Positions 9,158 to 17,779 of a stretch of 64,000 nucleotides of DNA are shown here, in pieces. Source of the stretch: Chitinophaga fulva (GTDB taxonomy: Bacteria > Bacteroidota > Bacteroidia > Chitinophagales > Chitinophagaceae); the NCBI RefSeq assembly GCF_012927205.1, contig NZ_JABBGC010000002.1, positions 558,001 to 622,000 on the forward strand, read 5' to 3'. The position numbers and the translations under genes are program-made. The number at the start of each line of letters is the position of its first letter. Position 1 is the stretch's first letter. The notes beneath the pieces are model-generated. The model saw only the letters and a program-made list of their open reading frames with translations. It made no database searches and was not told the DNA's origin.

Positions 9158-10516
9158 ATGTCCGGAACTTTCACAAAACTGAAGAACGCCTATCATCTGC
9201 TGAAGAGCATCGATTTTAGAATGCTGGCAAAGCTGTCGGAGAAAGTAGATCTGTCGCAGGTGATGGCCTCTGTCGCTAAAATGGATGATAACCAGCTGAA
9301 CGGCCTGATGAAAATGTTGACCAGCAGAGGGAGTAAGAAGAAACTACCGCCGGTGGATGGAGATTTCTATGATATCAGTAGCCGTTTGAATGCAGAAGAC
9401 CGGGCGCTGCAGCTGAAGGTACGTGCCTTCATGGAAAAAGAGATACAGCCTATTGTAAATGAATACTGGCTCAAGGCCGAATTTCCATTTGAGATCATTC
9501 CCAAATTCAGGGAGCTGAATATTTGCGGTGTAACGTACGACGGCTACGGTTGTCCTAACCGCAGCTACCTGATGGAAGGTATCATTGCCATGGAAATGGC
9601 GCGGGTAGATGCTTCCATCGCTACCTTCTTCGGGGTGCAGAGCGGTTTGGCCATGGGCGCCATCTATATGCTGGGGTCCGAATCCCAGAAAGACGAGTGG
9701 CTGCCGGGCATGCAACAACTGAATACTATCGGCGCTTTCGGGCTGACAGAACCGGAAGTTGGCTCCGGTGCTGCGGGCGGTCTCACTACCACGGCTAAAC
9801 GGGAAGGTGACACCTGGGTACTGAACGGCCAGAAAAAGTGGATCGGCAATGCCACCTTCGCTGATGTGATCGTGATATGGGCGCGGGATGTGGACGACAA
9901 CCAGGTGAAAGGTTTCCTGCTCAGGAAAGGTACGCCCGGGCTATCGGTAGAAAAGATGCATGATAAAATGGCTTTGCGCATTGTACAGAATGGGCTGATA
10001 ACGATGAAAGACTGCCGCGTGGCCGAATCTGACCGGTTACAGCGGGCGAACAACTTCCGGGATACCAGTCGCGTGCTCCGCATGACACGGGCCAGTGTGG
10101 CCTGGGAAGCAGTAGGGTGCGCCCGTGGCGCGTATGAGAATGCACTGGCGTATACCCGTACCCGTGAGCAGTTTGGGAAGCCCATCGCCTCGTTCCAGCT
10201 GATACAGGGCCACCTGGTGGAGATGTTGTCTAATCTCACAGCTATGCAGACGATGGTATACCGGCTGTCGGAGATACAGGATGAAGGTGGTTTGAAAGAT
10301 GAACATGCTTCCCTGGCCAAAGTATTTTGTACGCTGCGTACCCGCGATGTGGTGCGGGGCGCCCGGGAAGTGATGGGCGGCAATGGTATCCTGCTGGAGT
10401 ATAACGTGGCGCGGTTTGTGGCAGATGCGGAAGCGATCTACTCTTACGAAGGCACCAAAGAAATCAACTCGCTCATTGTTGGCAGGGCCATTACGGGGTA
10501 CAGCGCTTTTGTATAA
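9158..10516 (+). CDS. Acyl-CoA dehydrogenase, glutaryl-CoA dehydrogenase-like clade
   Basis: A 452-residue FAD enzyme that should oxidise an acyl-CoA to the enoyl-CoA. Start at ATG 9158, since the frame upstream does not resemble the family. Residues 1-70 are an extension not usual for the family; the catalytic part begins near residue 75. GAFGLTEPEVGSG (192-204) and VLNGQKKWIGNATFADV (221-237) are the FAD/substrate signatures, and YEGTKEINSLIVGRAITG (430-447) has the catalytic Glu431. The sequence is closest in pattern to glutaryl-CoA dehydrogenase, but the Glu and Arg that bind the second carboxylate in the human enzyme (E87 and R94, from memory) align with Ala148 and Ala155. The substrate is therefore probably a plain acyl-CoA. 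A weak terminator follows. Confidence 0.88.
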   Translation: MSGTFTKLKNAYHLLKSIDFRMLAKLSEKVDLSQVMASVAKMDDNQLNGLMKMLTSRGSKKKLPPVDGDFYDISSRLNAEDRALQLKVRAFMEKEIQPIVNEYWLKAEFPFEIIPKFRELNICGVTYDGYGCPNRSYLMEGIIAMEMARVDASIATFFGVQSGLAMGAIYMLGSESQKDEWLPGMQQLNTIGAFGLTEPEVGSGAAGGLTTTAKREGDTWVLNGQKKWIGNATFADVIVIWARDVDDNQVKGFLLRKGTPGLSVEKMHDKMALRIVQNGLITMKDCRVAESDRLQRANNFRDTSRVLRMTRASVAWEAVGCARGAYENALAYTRTREQFGKPIASFQLIQGHLVEMLSNLTAMQTMVYRLSEIQDEGGLKDEHASLAKVFCTLRTRDVVRGAREVMGGNGILLEYNVARFVADAEAIYSYEGTKEINSLIVGRAITGYSAFV

Positions 10517-10542
10517 AAAAATCAGAATCTTTTTATAGATTT

Positions 10543-10576
10543 AAGGGCTTCCCGGGTTTACGGCGAAGCCCTTTAC
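10543..10576 (+). terminator. Probable terminator after the acyl-CoA dehydrogenase
   Basis: AAGGGCTTC (10543-10551) pairs with GAAGCCCTT (10565-10573) over a 13-base loop. The T run after it is short, so termination may be partial, allowing read-through into the SGNH hydrolase gene. Confidence 0.5.
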
Positions 10577-10593
10577 TATTTTAAAAATCCGTT

Positions 10594-11349
10594 ATGAATT
10601 CATCGAACCGTCGAAATTTCCTGAAAAACGTATCCATGGGAAGCCTGGCTGCCATCAGTATTCCCCATATCGTGTCTGCTGCCGTGTCTGCTGACAAAAG
10701 CAAAAAAGTGACACTGAAAAAAGAAGGGGTTATCCTGTTTCAGGGTGATTCCATCACTGATGTTGGCCGCAAGCGCGAAGCCATGGACGCCAATAACGGC
10801 GCTGCACTGGGTGGCGGATATCCGCACCTGGCAGCGGCCCATCTGCTGCTGAAGCGGCCGGGTGACAACCTGAAGTTTTACAACAAAGGGATCAGTGGCA
10901 ACAAGGTATTCCAGCTGGCTGACCGCTGGGATGCGGATTGTCTGCAACTGAAGCCGGACGTGCTCAGCATCCTGGTAGGCGTGAATGATTTCTGGCATAC
11001 GCTCAACGGTAATTACAACGGCACCTCCAAAGTGTACCACGATGACTATGACAAGCTGCTGAACCGCACCAAACAGGCCTTGCCGGATGTGCAGCTCATC
11101 ATCGGTGAGCCTTATGCCGTAAAAGGCGTGAAGGCGGTAGACGACAAATGGTACCCGACATTTAATGAATACCGCGCGGCTGCACGGGAACTGGCCGACA
11201 AATACAAGGCTGTTTTTATTCCCTATCAGGCTATCTATGATAAGGCTATTCAGGCAGCGCCAGCGGCCTACTGGACACCGGACGGTGTGCATCCGAGCGT
11301 AGCCGGCGCCCAGCTGATGGCGGAAGCGTGGCTTCAATGCGTTAAATAA
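10594..11349 (+). CDS. Exported SGNH/GDSL-family hydrolase
   Basis: A 251-residue esterase-type hydrolase, probably periplasmic. The N-terminus NRRNFLKNVSMGSLAAISI matches a twin-arginine signal (Arg6-Arg7). SGNH blocks are all visible: FQGDSITDVG with nucleophile Ser53, the oxyanion Gly102 in KGISGNKV, Asn131 in LVGVNDFW, and the Asp230/His233 pair in PDGVHPSVAGA. Family members remove acyl groups from carbohydrates or lipids; the substrate here is unknown. It lies alone between a weak terminator and a lipoprotein gene, so there is little context for its role. Confidence 0.9.
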   Translation: MNSSNRRNFLKNVSMGSLAAISIPHIVSAAVSADKSKKVTLKKEGVILFQGDSITDVGRKREAMDANNGAALGGGYPHLAAAHLLLKRPGDNLKFYNKGISGNKVFQLADRWDADCLQLKPDVLSILVGVNDFWHTLNGNYNGTSKVYHDDYDKLLNRTKQALPDVQLIIGEPYAVKGVKAVDDKWYPTFNEYRAAARELADKYKAVFIPYQAIYDKAIQAAPAAYWTPDGVHPSVAGAQLMAEAWLQCVK

Positions 11350-11483
11350 GATATCATATCCGCAGGTGGGGCAGCTGCTGTTCCACCTGCATAAACTCCC
11401 TGTTTTTTCAATTAAGTGTTTCTACTGAAACCCCGGCAGGCCGGCTATCGTAGGTTTGCATCATTATAAACAAACACTTAGTC

Positions 11484-11978
11484 ATGAAAAAATGGTTCCC
11501 CAAAACAGGGATGGCGCTCTGTGCCATCGCAGCTATGCTCTTGTTCACCCAGTGCAAAAAAAACAAGCAGGATAATCCCAAAGATCCTTCCTTCAAAGAA
11601 TTCCTTGTTGGCAAAAAATGGCAAATGTCCGCGTATACCGCCAATCCCGGTATGGACGACGGCGAAGGCCATGTGATTACAGATATTTTATCAATCCTGC
11701 CCGCCTGCATGACAGATGATTTCACGGAATATTTTGCAAATGGCACCGGTGCTGAAGATGAAGGCGCCACCAAATGTTCTGCGGAAAACCCGCAGCGGCG
11801 GACTTTCAATTGGAACCTCAAAGAGGATGGTACCATGGAAGGCAGGGGAGATGATGATTTCATAGGTACCTACCGCGCGGAAAAGATCAGTAGTACCAGC
11901 TATAAGGTAACCGGTACCGGACATTTTAAGGATGATCCGGCCCAACGTACCATCGTGCTTACGTTCAAAGCAATTTAA
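11484..11978 (+). CDS. Small lipocalin-like lipoprotein
   Basis: A 164-residue protein with a lipoprotein signal (MALCAIAAMLLFTQC, cysteine at residue 24) and a Lys/Asn/Asp linker. The rest (FLVGKKWQMSAYTANPG, then a TFNWNLKEDGTMEGRG hairpin and FIGTYRAEKIS) has the spacing of the lipocalin-like 'KWxLxxx...F..DGT' proteins common in Chitinophaga. Two cysteines in the body (PACMTDD and ATKCSAE) could form a disulfide. Fold is inferred from pattern; no ligand can be suggested. Confidence 0.7.
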   Translation: MKKWFPKTGMALCAIAAMLLFTQCKKNKQDNPKDPSFKEFLVGKKWQMSAYTANPGMDDGEGHVITDILSILPACMTDDFTEYFANGTGAEDEGATKCSAENPQRRTFNWNLKEDGTMEGRGDDDFIGTYRAEKISSTSYKVTGTGHFKDDPAQRTIVLTFKAI

Positions 11979-12070
11979 ACAGATAGGATAAGGAAAAAAT
12001 TCAGTGGTGATTAGATGGTGGGACAGTCTTCTCAGGAAGGCCGTCCCTTTTATTTGCGGGGAAGGTTTAT

Positions 12071-12078
12071 TACATTTG
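12071..12078 (+). promoter_or_regulatory. Bacteroidota -7 promoter element
   Basis: TACATTTG fits the TAnnTTTG -7 consensus and lies 21 bases before the esterase start, giving a leader of about 17 bases. A TTTG at 12053-12056 is 14 bases upstream, closer than the usual -33 spacing. Confidence 0.5.
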
Positions 12079-12099
12079 CTTACACCCGAAATTCCCGTT

Positions 12100-12951
12100 A
12101 TGAAACCGTTTATTATCTTCATGCTGATGCTTGCACCATATGCCATGACACAGGCCCAACACAAAGAAACCATTCATTTATGGCCTGGCGCCGTACCTGG
12201 CGAAACTGCTGTACGTCATGCAGCCATCGCCACGCCCGACACCAGCCGCGGCGTTGTTCGCCTTACTGATGTGACAGATCCTATATTGGAAGTATATCCG
12301 GCCAACCCGGCTCATGCCAAAAATATAGGCGTGGTCGTTTGTCCGGGTGGTGGTTACAATATCCTGGCGATCAACCTGGAAGGATATGAAATTGCTAAAT
12401 GGCTCAATCAGCTGGGCTATACGGCGTTTGTGCTGCAATACCGTGTGCCGAAAAAAGAGGCAGGAGCATTGCAGGACGCACAGCGTGCCATGCGTATAGT
12501 ACGCAGTCGTGCGAAAGATTGGAAACTGGACCCTGAAAAAATAGGCATGATGGGCTTTTCAGCCGGTGGAAGCCTGACCGCGAGAGCGTCTACGCAGTAT
12601 AACGTTAAAACCTATACGCCGGTAGATAAAGCAGATTCACTTTCTGCCCGGCCAGCCTTTGGAATGCTGATCTATCCTGCTTATCTCGATAAAGGAGAAG
12701 GGCGTAAACTGACACCGGAACTGACGATCGATAAACAAACACCACCTATGTTTCTCTTTGCTACTGCTGATGATACCTACGGCAACAGCGCACTTGTTAT
12801 GGCCGGTGCCCTGCGTGATGCCGGTGTAGCGGCGGAGCTGCATTTTTATGCCAAAGGTGGCCACGGTTACGGTCTTCGTCCGGGTAACAGTGCCGCGGAA
12901 GTGTGGCCGGCGCTGGCAGCTAAATGGATGCAACACCTCAGCATCCCATAA
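12100..12951 (+). CDS. Exported alpha/beta-hydrolase, xylanase/esterase-like
   Basis: A 283-residue hydrolase with a signal peptide (MKPFIIFMLMLAPYAMTQAQ), which fixes the start at ATG 12100. It shows the hormone-sensitive lipase/BD-FAE pattern: an oxyanion loop CPGGGY (81-86), the nucleophile elbow GFSAGGS (Ser154), a likely acid Asp224 or Asp225 in FLFATADDTYG, and the catalytic His255 in KGGHGYGLRP. Related enzymes remove acetyl or feruloyl groups from plant polysaccharides, but this gene is not inside a polysaccharide locus, so the substrate stays open. A promoter-like TACATTTG lies 21 bases upstream. Confidence 0.88.
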   Translation: MKPFIIFMLMLAPYAMTQAQHKETIHLWPGAVPGETAVRHAAIATPDTSRGVVRLTDVTDPILEVYPANPAHAKNIGVVVCPGGGYNILAINLEGYEIAKWLNQLGYTAFVLQYRVPKKEAGALQDAQRAMRIVRSRAKDWKLDPEKIGMMGFSAGGSLTARASTQYNVKTYTPVDKADSLSARPAFGMLIYPAYLDKGEGRKLTPELTIDKQTPPMFLFATADDTYGNSALVMAGALRDAGVAAELHFYAKGGHGYGLRPGNSAAEVWPALAAKWMQHLSIP

Positions 12952-13054
12952 TCCTGTAAATCTCTTCCCGGATTATATAAAACTTCCGGCGATATATTCG
13001 GCAACTTTACAACAATTAAAACACACAGTTGTAATATTTAAAACCGGAATCGCT

Positions 13055-15166
13055 ATGGAAAAACACCAACACATGCATATGCACATGGACCACGATCATC
13101 ACGATCGGGAGCCGGAGGCCCACGCCCACGCCGGCCACGTCCATGAGCATACGGAACATACGGAGCATCAGGACCATTCTCAACATACACAACATCAACA
13201 TACAGGTCATGCTGGTCACGGTGCTCATGCCGGGCACGATCATCATGCCATGATCCGTGATTTCCGCCAACGGTTTTATGTGGTGCTGGTGCTCACCATA
13301 CCGGTCATGCTGTTGTCAAAAATGATTCAGCACTGGATGGGGCTGAATATCAGTTTTCCTGGCGATAATTACATTTTATGCGGTTTGTCTGCCGTGATTT
13401 TCTTCTATGGCGGATGGCCATTTCTCTCCGGCTGGTGGTCTGAGATGCGGATGCGTAACCCCGGTATGATGACGCTCATCGGCTTTGCGATCACTGTAGC
13501 TTTTGTGTACAGTGTAGCCACACTCTTTGGCTTGCAGGGCATGGACTTTTTCTGGGAGCTGGCTACATTGATCCTGATCATGTTGCTGGGACACTGGATT
13601 GAAATGAAATCTGTTGCCGGCGCTTCGCGCGAACTGGAGCTGCTGGTACAGCTTATGCCGGCGGAAGCCCACCTGGTGGAAGGCGGGAATATCCGCGAGG
13701 TGAAGACCGACAGCCTGCAGCCCGGTGATATCGTGCTGATAAAACCCGGTGAAAAAGTAGCTGCTGATGGTACCGTAACAGAAGGTAGCAGTTACCTGAA
13801 TGAATCTATGCTGACCGGCGAATCCAAACCGGTGAAAAAAAGTACAGGCGACAGGGTTATAGCCGGATCAATCAATGGTAATCAGGCATTGCATGTAAAA
13901 GTATCTCATAACGCGGCATCTTCCTATCTGTCACAGGTGATCAAACTGGTCAACGATGCGCAACAGGCCAAATCCAATACACAACTGCTGGCGGACAAGG
14001 CGGCGCGGTGGCTGACCATCATCGCTATGGTGGCAGGTATCGCCACTTTTGCCTACTGGCGTATCGACGGACAGTCTATCTCTTTTGCGATGGAACGTAT
14101 GGTGACGGTCATCGTGATCTGCTGTCCTCACGCGCTGGGACTGGCCGTACCCTTAGTGGTGGCCCGCTCTACCACCGTGGCGGCCAAAAACGGACTACTG
14201 ATAAAAAACAGGACAGCCTTCGAAAATGCCCGTAAAATCACCACACTGGTATTCGATAAAACCGGTACGCTCACCGTAGGTAAATTCCAGGTAGTACAAC
14301 TGGAAACGTTGGACAACCGTTTCAGCAAACAGGAAGTGCTGATGCTGGCAGCAGCTGTGGAGCAACAGTCGGAACATCCTATTGCCACCGGCATCGTAGA
14401 CAAGGCACGTGAGGAAGGCGTGCAGATACCCGCTGCCAGCGATATGCAGGCGATGGCGGGTAAAGGCATCAGCGCTACTGTCAACGGGAAAAAAGTGCAG
14501 GTAGTAAGCCCGGCTTATGCGAAAGAACAGTTTCCGCAACAGGCGGCGGTTGAGCAGTCTGATACCGGTACGTTGTCTTTCGTGATCGTAGACGGTCAAC
14601 CGGCAGGTTACATTGTACTGGCGGATGAAATCAGGCCGGAATCATTGCCTGCTATCCAGGCGTTGAAAAAAGAACATATTGCCAGCGTGCTGCTCACCGG
14701 CGACAATAAAAAAGTAGCGGCTGCCGTGGCGCAACAACTTCAGCTGGATAACTATATCGCGGAAGTGCTGCCGCACCAGAAACTGGAAGCTATCAAGAAG
14801 TTGCAGGACGCAGGCCAGTTTGTGGCTATGACAGGCGACGGTATCAACGATGCGCCGGCGCTGGCACAGGCGGATATCGGCATCGCTATTGGCTCCGGCT
14901 CTGATATTGCCGCGGAGACAGCCGGTATCGTACTGGTCAACAGTAACCCGCAGGACATCGTAAGCCTGGTCCGTTTTGGTAAAGCCACCTACCGCAAAAT
15001 GATCCAGAACCTGGCCTGGGCTACCGGCTATAACGTGATCACCATGCCGCTGGCGGCCGGAGTGCTCTATCATTGGGGGATACTGCTAAGCCCCGCTGCC
15101 GGTGCGGTACTGATGACAGTGAGTACCGTCATAGTAGCTATCAACGCCAGGTTGCTGAAATTATAA
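13055..15166 (+). CDS. CopB-type P1B metal-exporting ATPase
   Basis: A 703-residue integral membrane P-type ATPase that should pump copper, or a similar soft metal, out of the cytoplasm. Start at ATG 13055; the first 67 residues are extremely rich in His (runs such as HMHMHMDHDHHD), replacing the usual CxxC heavy-metal domain. The transmembrane metal site is CPH at residues 357-359, typical of the CopB (P1B-3) class, not the CPC of CopA. Other signatures are MLTGESKPV, the phosphorylation motif DKTGT (401-405), the SEHP motif of the nucleotide domain, and GDGINDAP (594-601). No copper chaperone or regulator gene is next to it. The metal specificity is inferred from the CPH class. Confidence 0.93.
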   Translation: MEKHQHMHMHMDHDHHDREPEAHAHAGHVHEHTEHTEHQDHSQHTQHQHTGHAGHGAHAGHDHHAMIRDFRQRFYVVLVLTIPVMLLSKMIQHWMGLNISFPGDNYILCGLSAVIFFYGGWPFLSGWWSEMRMRNPGMMTLIGFAITVAFVYSVATLFGLQGMDFFWELATLILIMLLGHWIEMKSVAGASRELELLVQLMPAEAHLVEGGNIREVKTDSLQPGDIVLIKPGEKVAADGTVTEGSSYLNESMLTGESKPVKKSTGDRVIAGSINGNQALHVKVSHNAASSYLSQVIKLVNDAQQAKSNTQLLADKAARWLTIIAMVAGIATFAYWRIDGQSISFAMERMVTVIVICCPHALGLAVPLVVARSTTVAAKNGLLIKNRTAFENARKITTLVFDKTGTLTVGKFQVVQLETLDNRFSKQEVLMLAAAVEQQSEHPIATGIVDKAREEGVQIPAASDMQAMAGKGISATVNGKKVQVVSPAYAKEQFPQQAAVEQSDTGTLSFVIVDGQPAGYIVLADEIRPESLPAIQALKKEHIASVLLTGDNKKVAAAVAQQLQLDNYIAEVLPHQKLEAIKKLQDAGQFVAMTGDGINDAPALAQADIGIAIGSGSDIAAETAGIVLVNSNPQDIVSLVRFGKATYRKMIQNLAWATGYNVITMPLAAGVLYHWGILLSPAAGAVLMTVSTVIVAINARLLKL

Positions 15167-15201
15167 CGTTTCATTATTAGCATTTCCTGTAAATAATTCT
15201 A

Positions 15202-15209
15202 TACATTTG
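15202..15209 (+). promoter_or_regulatory. -7 promoter element of the SPFH/zinc-ribbon pair
   Basis: TACATTTG matches TAnnTTTG and lies 28 bases before the SPFH gene start. No exact TTTG is found at the -33 position. It suggests the SPFH gene is transcribed separately from the ATPase. Confidence 0.5.
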
Positions 15210-15237
15210 GCGGAGATGTTTCTAAAAACCTGTTAAC

Positions 15238-16356
15238 ATGGGAATATTTGATAAACTCCGGAATGAATTTATTGACATTATTGAGTGGACCGACTCGTCC
15301 GCTGACACCATTGTATGGAAGTTTCCCCGCTACCAGAATGAAATAAAAATGAACGCCAAGCTGACGGTGAGAGAATCGCAGGTGGCCGTTTTTATGAACG
15401 AAGGTAAAATAGCGGATGTTTTTCAGCCCGGCATGTATACACTGACAACACAGAACATGCCTATTCTGACCACATTACAGGGATGGAAATACGGGTTTAA
15501 CAGCCCTTTTAAAGCGGATGTGTTTTTCATCAGCATGCGGCAGTTCACCAACCAGAAGTGGGGTACCAAAAACCCGGTGATGCTGCGCGATGCCGAGTTC
15601 GGCCCGGTGCGCCTGCGCGCTTTCGGCAGCTACGCTTTCCGCGTGAAAGATGCAGCACAGTTCCTGAAAGAAATCGCGGCCACCAACCCGGAATATACTG
15701 TTGACGGTATCAACGAGCAACTGCGCAACCTTGCCGTATCCCGTGGTATGGACGCCATTGCGGAAACTAAAATCCCGGTGCTCGACCTGGCAGCTAAATA
15801 CGATGAAGTATCCCTGCTGATCACCGAAAAAATACGGCCGGAGTTCAATGAACTGGGCCTTGAACTGACGAAGTTCCTGATTGAAAATATCTCCCTGCCT
15901 CCGGAAGTGGAAGAGGCACTGGACAAACGCAGCAGCATGGGTATTGTCGGCAACCTCGGCGCTTATGCGCAGTTCCAGGCAGCCAACGCCATGGAAAAAG
16001 CAGCGGAAAATCCGTCCGGCGGCGGACTGGCAGCAGCCGGTCTGGGTGCTGGTATGGGCGCCGCCATGATGGGCCAGGTAGGGAATGTGTTCCAGAACAA
16101 CCAGGGGAACCAGCAGCCTGCTGCTGGCGGTCCGGGCGTACCTCCGCCATTGCCGGGCACAGAGCCTTTCTTTGTGGCTGTTGATGGTAAACAGGCAGGT
16201 CCTTACAACATGGACCAACTGCGTCAGCTGGCTGCTTCCGGTGGACTGCAGCATCAGACGCTGGTATGGAAAACAGGTATGGCTGCCTGGGCAGCTGCAT
16301 CTGCTGTGCCTGAACTGGCGCCGGTATTGGCTACCATCCCGCCACCATTACCCTGA
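15238..16356 (+). CDS. SPFH-domain protein with C-terminal GYF_2 domain (YdjI-like)
   Basis: A 372-residue cytoplasmic protein. Residues 20-250 look like the SPFH domain of the YdjI/'virion core protein' group (starts with GIFDKLRNEFIDIIEW and contains KIADVFQPGMYTLTTQNMP and RLRAFGSYAFRVKDAAQFLK). A Gly/Ala/Pro-rich linker follows, then a GYF_2 domain (FFVAVDGKQAGPYNMDQLRQ to TLVWKTGMAAWAAA, about 310-355). SPFH proteins form membrane-associated scaffolds; in Bacillus, YdjI works with phage-shock-like envelope stress proteins. No membrane helix is seen here. The next gene encodes a zinc-ribbon membrane protein, a pairing that recurs in other genomes, so the two probably act together. Confidence 0.85.
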   Translation: MGIFDKLRNEFIDIIEWTDSSADTIVWKFPRYQNEIKMNAKLTVRESQVAVFMNEGKIADVFQPGMYTLTTQNMPILTTLQGWKYGFNSPFKADVFFISMRQFTNQKWGTKNPVMLRDAEFGPVRLRAFGSYAFRVKDAAQFLKEIAATNPEYTVDGINEQLRNLAVSRGMDAIAETKIPVLDLAAKYDEVSLLITEKIRPEFNELGLELTKFLIENISLPPEVEEALDKRSSMGIVGNLGAYAQFQAANAMEKAAENPSGGGLAAAGLGAGMGAAMMGQVGNVFQNNQGNQQPAAGGPGVPPPLPGTEPFFVAVDGKQAGPYNMDQLRQLAASGGLQHQTLVWKTGMAAWAAASAVPELAPVLATIPPPLP

Positions 16357-16370
16357 AACTAATCTTCTTA

Positions 16371-16415
16371 TACGCATGATGCCCGTACAGACAAAAATGC
16401 CGGGTATCATGCGTA
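16371..16415. other. Long hairpin between the SPFH and zinc-ribbon genes
   Basis: TACGCATGATGCCCG (16371-16385) and CGGGTATCATGCGTA (16401-16415) form a 15-base-pair stem with one G-U pair and a 15-base loop. There is no T run after it, so it looks more like an mRNA stability or processing element than a terminator. Confidence 0.55.
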
Positions 16416-16433
16416 ACTCATTATAATATTCCT

Positions 16434-17558
16434 ATGTCTTTTGAGGAAAAAACCAAAGAAACGGTATCCTCGCTGAAATGCCAGAACTGTGGTGCTATCC
16501 TGCATTACGCGCCCGGCACCAACAGCTTGAAATGTGAGTATTGTGGTACCGTCAATACCATTGAAGAAGAAGCTACACCCCAAGGCATCCACGCCTTTGA
16601 TTATGATGCTTTCATCACCGATCTGCAACGTCATACGGAAGACACCGAACAGGCCGTCGTGGTGAAATGTACCAGTTGTGGAGCATCAACTACCATGTTG
16701 CCTAACGTGACGGCGGACTCATGTCCTTTCTGTGCGTCGCCGCTGGTAGTGCAGCAGGGGGCCACCACGGCTATTCTGCAGCCACACTATGTATTACCTT
16801 TTGTGGTGGATGATAAACAAGCCGGCAAGTTCTTCCAGCAATGGATGGGCAAGCTCTGGTTTGCGCCTTCAGACCTGGTGAAGAAAGTGAAAGACACGTC
16901 CTTTCATCAGCTAAAAGGGATTTACATACCCCACTGGAGCTACGATACAGACACGGTGACCTCCTACAGAGGGCGGCGTGGTGAATACTATTACACCACA
17001 GAAACCTATACGGAAGAAGTCAACGGCAGAACAGAAACCCGTACCCGCCAGGTACGGCATACTGCCTGGTATGATACGTCCGGGGTGGTAGACAATTCCT
17101 TCCGTGATGTGCTGGTAACGGCAAGTCCTTCCTTGCCGCGTAAAATGGCGGAAATACTGGAGCCTTGGCATCTGGACCAGCTCAAAGCCTATGATGGCCG
17201 CTATCTGAGCGGTTTCCGGGCTGAGCTGTATCAGACCGATGCTGAACAGGGTCTGGCTATCGCCAAAAAGAGAATGGACCCGGTTATCCGGAATGAAATA
17301 TGCGATGACATCGGTGGTGATGAACAAATGATCGACAGTTATAACGTCAATTATAACCAACTCGGATTAAAGTACATCCTGCTGCCGGTTTGGTTGAGCG
17401 CTTACCGTTATAACAACAAGCTGTATCATTTTGTCGTTAACGCGAGTACGGGTGAAGTTACCGGGGACAGGCCTTACAGCTGGACTAAGATCGTCGGATT
17501 GATTGTTTTGATCATCGCTGTGATATTTGTGCTTTATACCATTGCTCAGGCTCAATAA
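16434..17558 (+). CDS. Zinc-ribbon protein with C-terminal membrane anchor
   Basis: A 374-residue protein with two zinc ribbons at the N-terminus: CQNCGAILHY...CEYCG (about residues 16-40) and CTSCGAS...CPFCAS (about 78-100). The middle part is a beta-rich domain (GIYIPHWSYDTDTVTSYRG and following) often annotated as a primosomal N' or TFIIB-like zinc-finger protein. The last 25 residues are one hydrophobic helix (IVGLIVLIIAVIFVLYTIA), so the bulk should face the cytoplasm or periplasm from a tail anchor. It follows the SPFH gene, 77 bases apart with a hairpin between. Function unknown; the neighbour suggests a membrane-scaffold role. Confidence 0.8.
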   Translation: MSFEEKTKETVSSLKCQNCGAILHYAPGTNSLKCEYCGTVNTIEEEATPQGIHAFDYDAFITDLQRHTEDTEQAVVVKCTSCGASTTMLPNVTADSCPFCASPLVVQQGATTAILQPHYVLPFVVDDKQAGKFFQQWMGKLWFAPSDLVKKVKDTSFHQLKGIYIPHWSYDTDTVTSYRGRRGEYYYTTETYTEEVNGRTETRTRQVRHTAWYDTSGVVDNSFRDVLVTASPSLPRKMAEILEPWHLDQLKAYDGRYLSGFRAELYQTDAEQGLAIAKKRMDPVIRNEICDDIGGDEQMIDSYNVNYNQLGLKYILLPVWLSAYRYNNKLYHFVVNASTGEVTGDRPYSWTKIVGLIVLIIAVIFVLYTIAQAQ

Positions 17559-17590
17559 ATAGTTGATACTGCATAAATAGTTGTTACTGC
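17555..17590. repeat. 18-base tandem duplication across a stop codon
   Basis: ATAAATAGTTGATACTGC (17555-17572) is followed at once by ATAAATAGTTGTTACTGC (17573-17590), one mismatch. The first copy contains the TAA stop of the zinc-ribbon gene, and the second runs into the terminator stem. It looks like a small replication-slippage duplication. Confidence 0.8.
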
Positions 17591-17611
17591 CGGAAACTTC
17601 CGGCAGTTTTC
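17586..17611 (+). terminator. Terminator of the SPFH/zinc-ribbon operon
   Basis: ACTGCCGG (17586-17593) pairs with CCGGCAGT (17600-17607) over AAACTT, followed by TTTTCTTTT. Good rho-independent form. Confidence 0.75.
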
Positions 17612-17779
17612 TTTTACATACTGGGGAAAAGCCTCTACAACAGCGCTTACACCACCCGTTTCCCCTTGGTGACCTCTTCCTTGTCGTGTGACTGCTATGC
17701 TGCATCTTCATGCATGTGTTTGCCCCACGTTTTTTGTCAGTCCTTTTGCGGTTATTCCGTTTTAAACCCAATAATTTCT

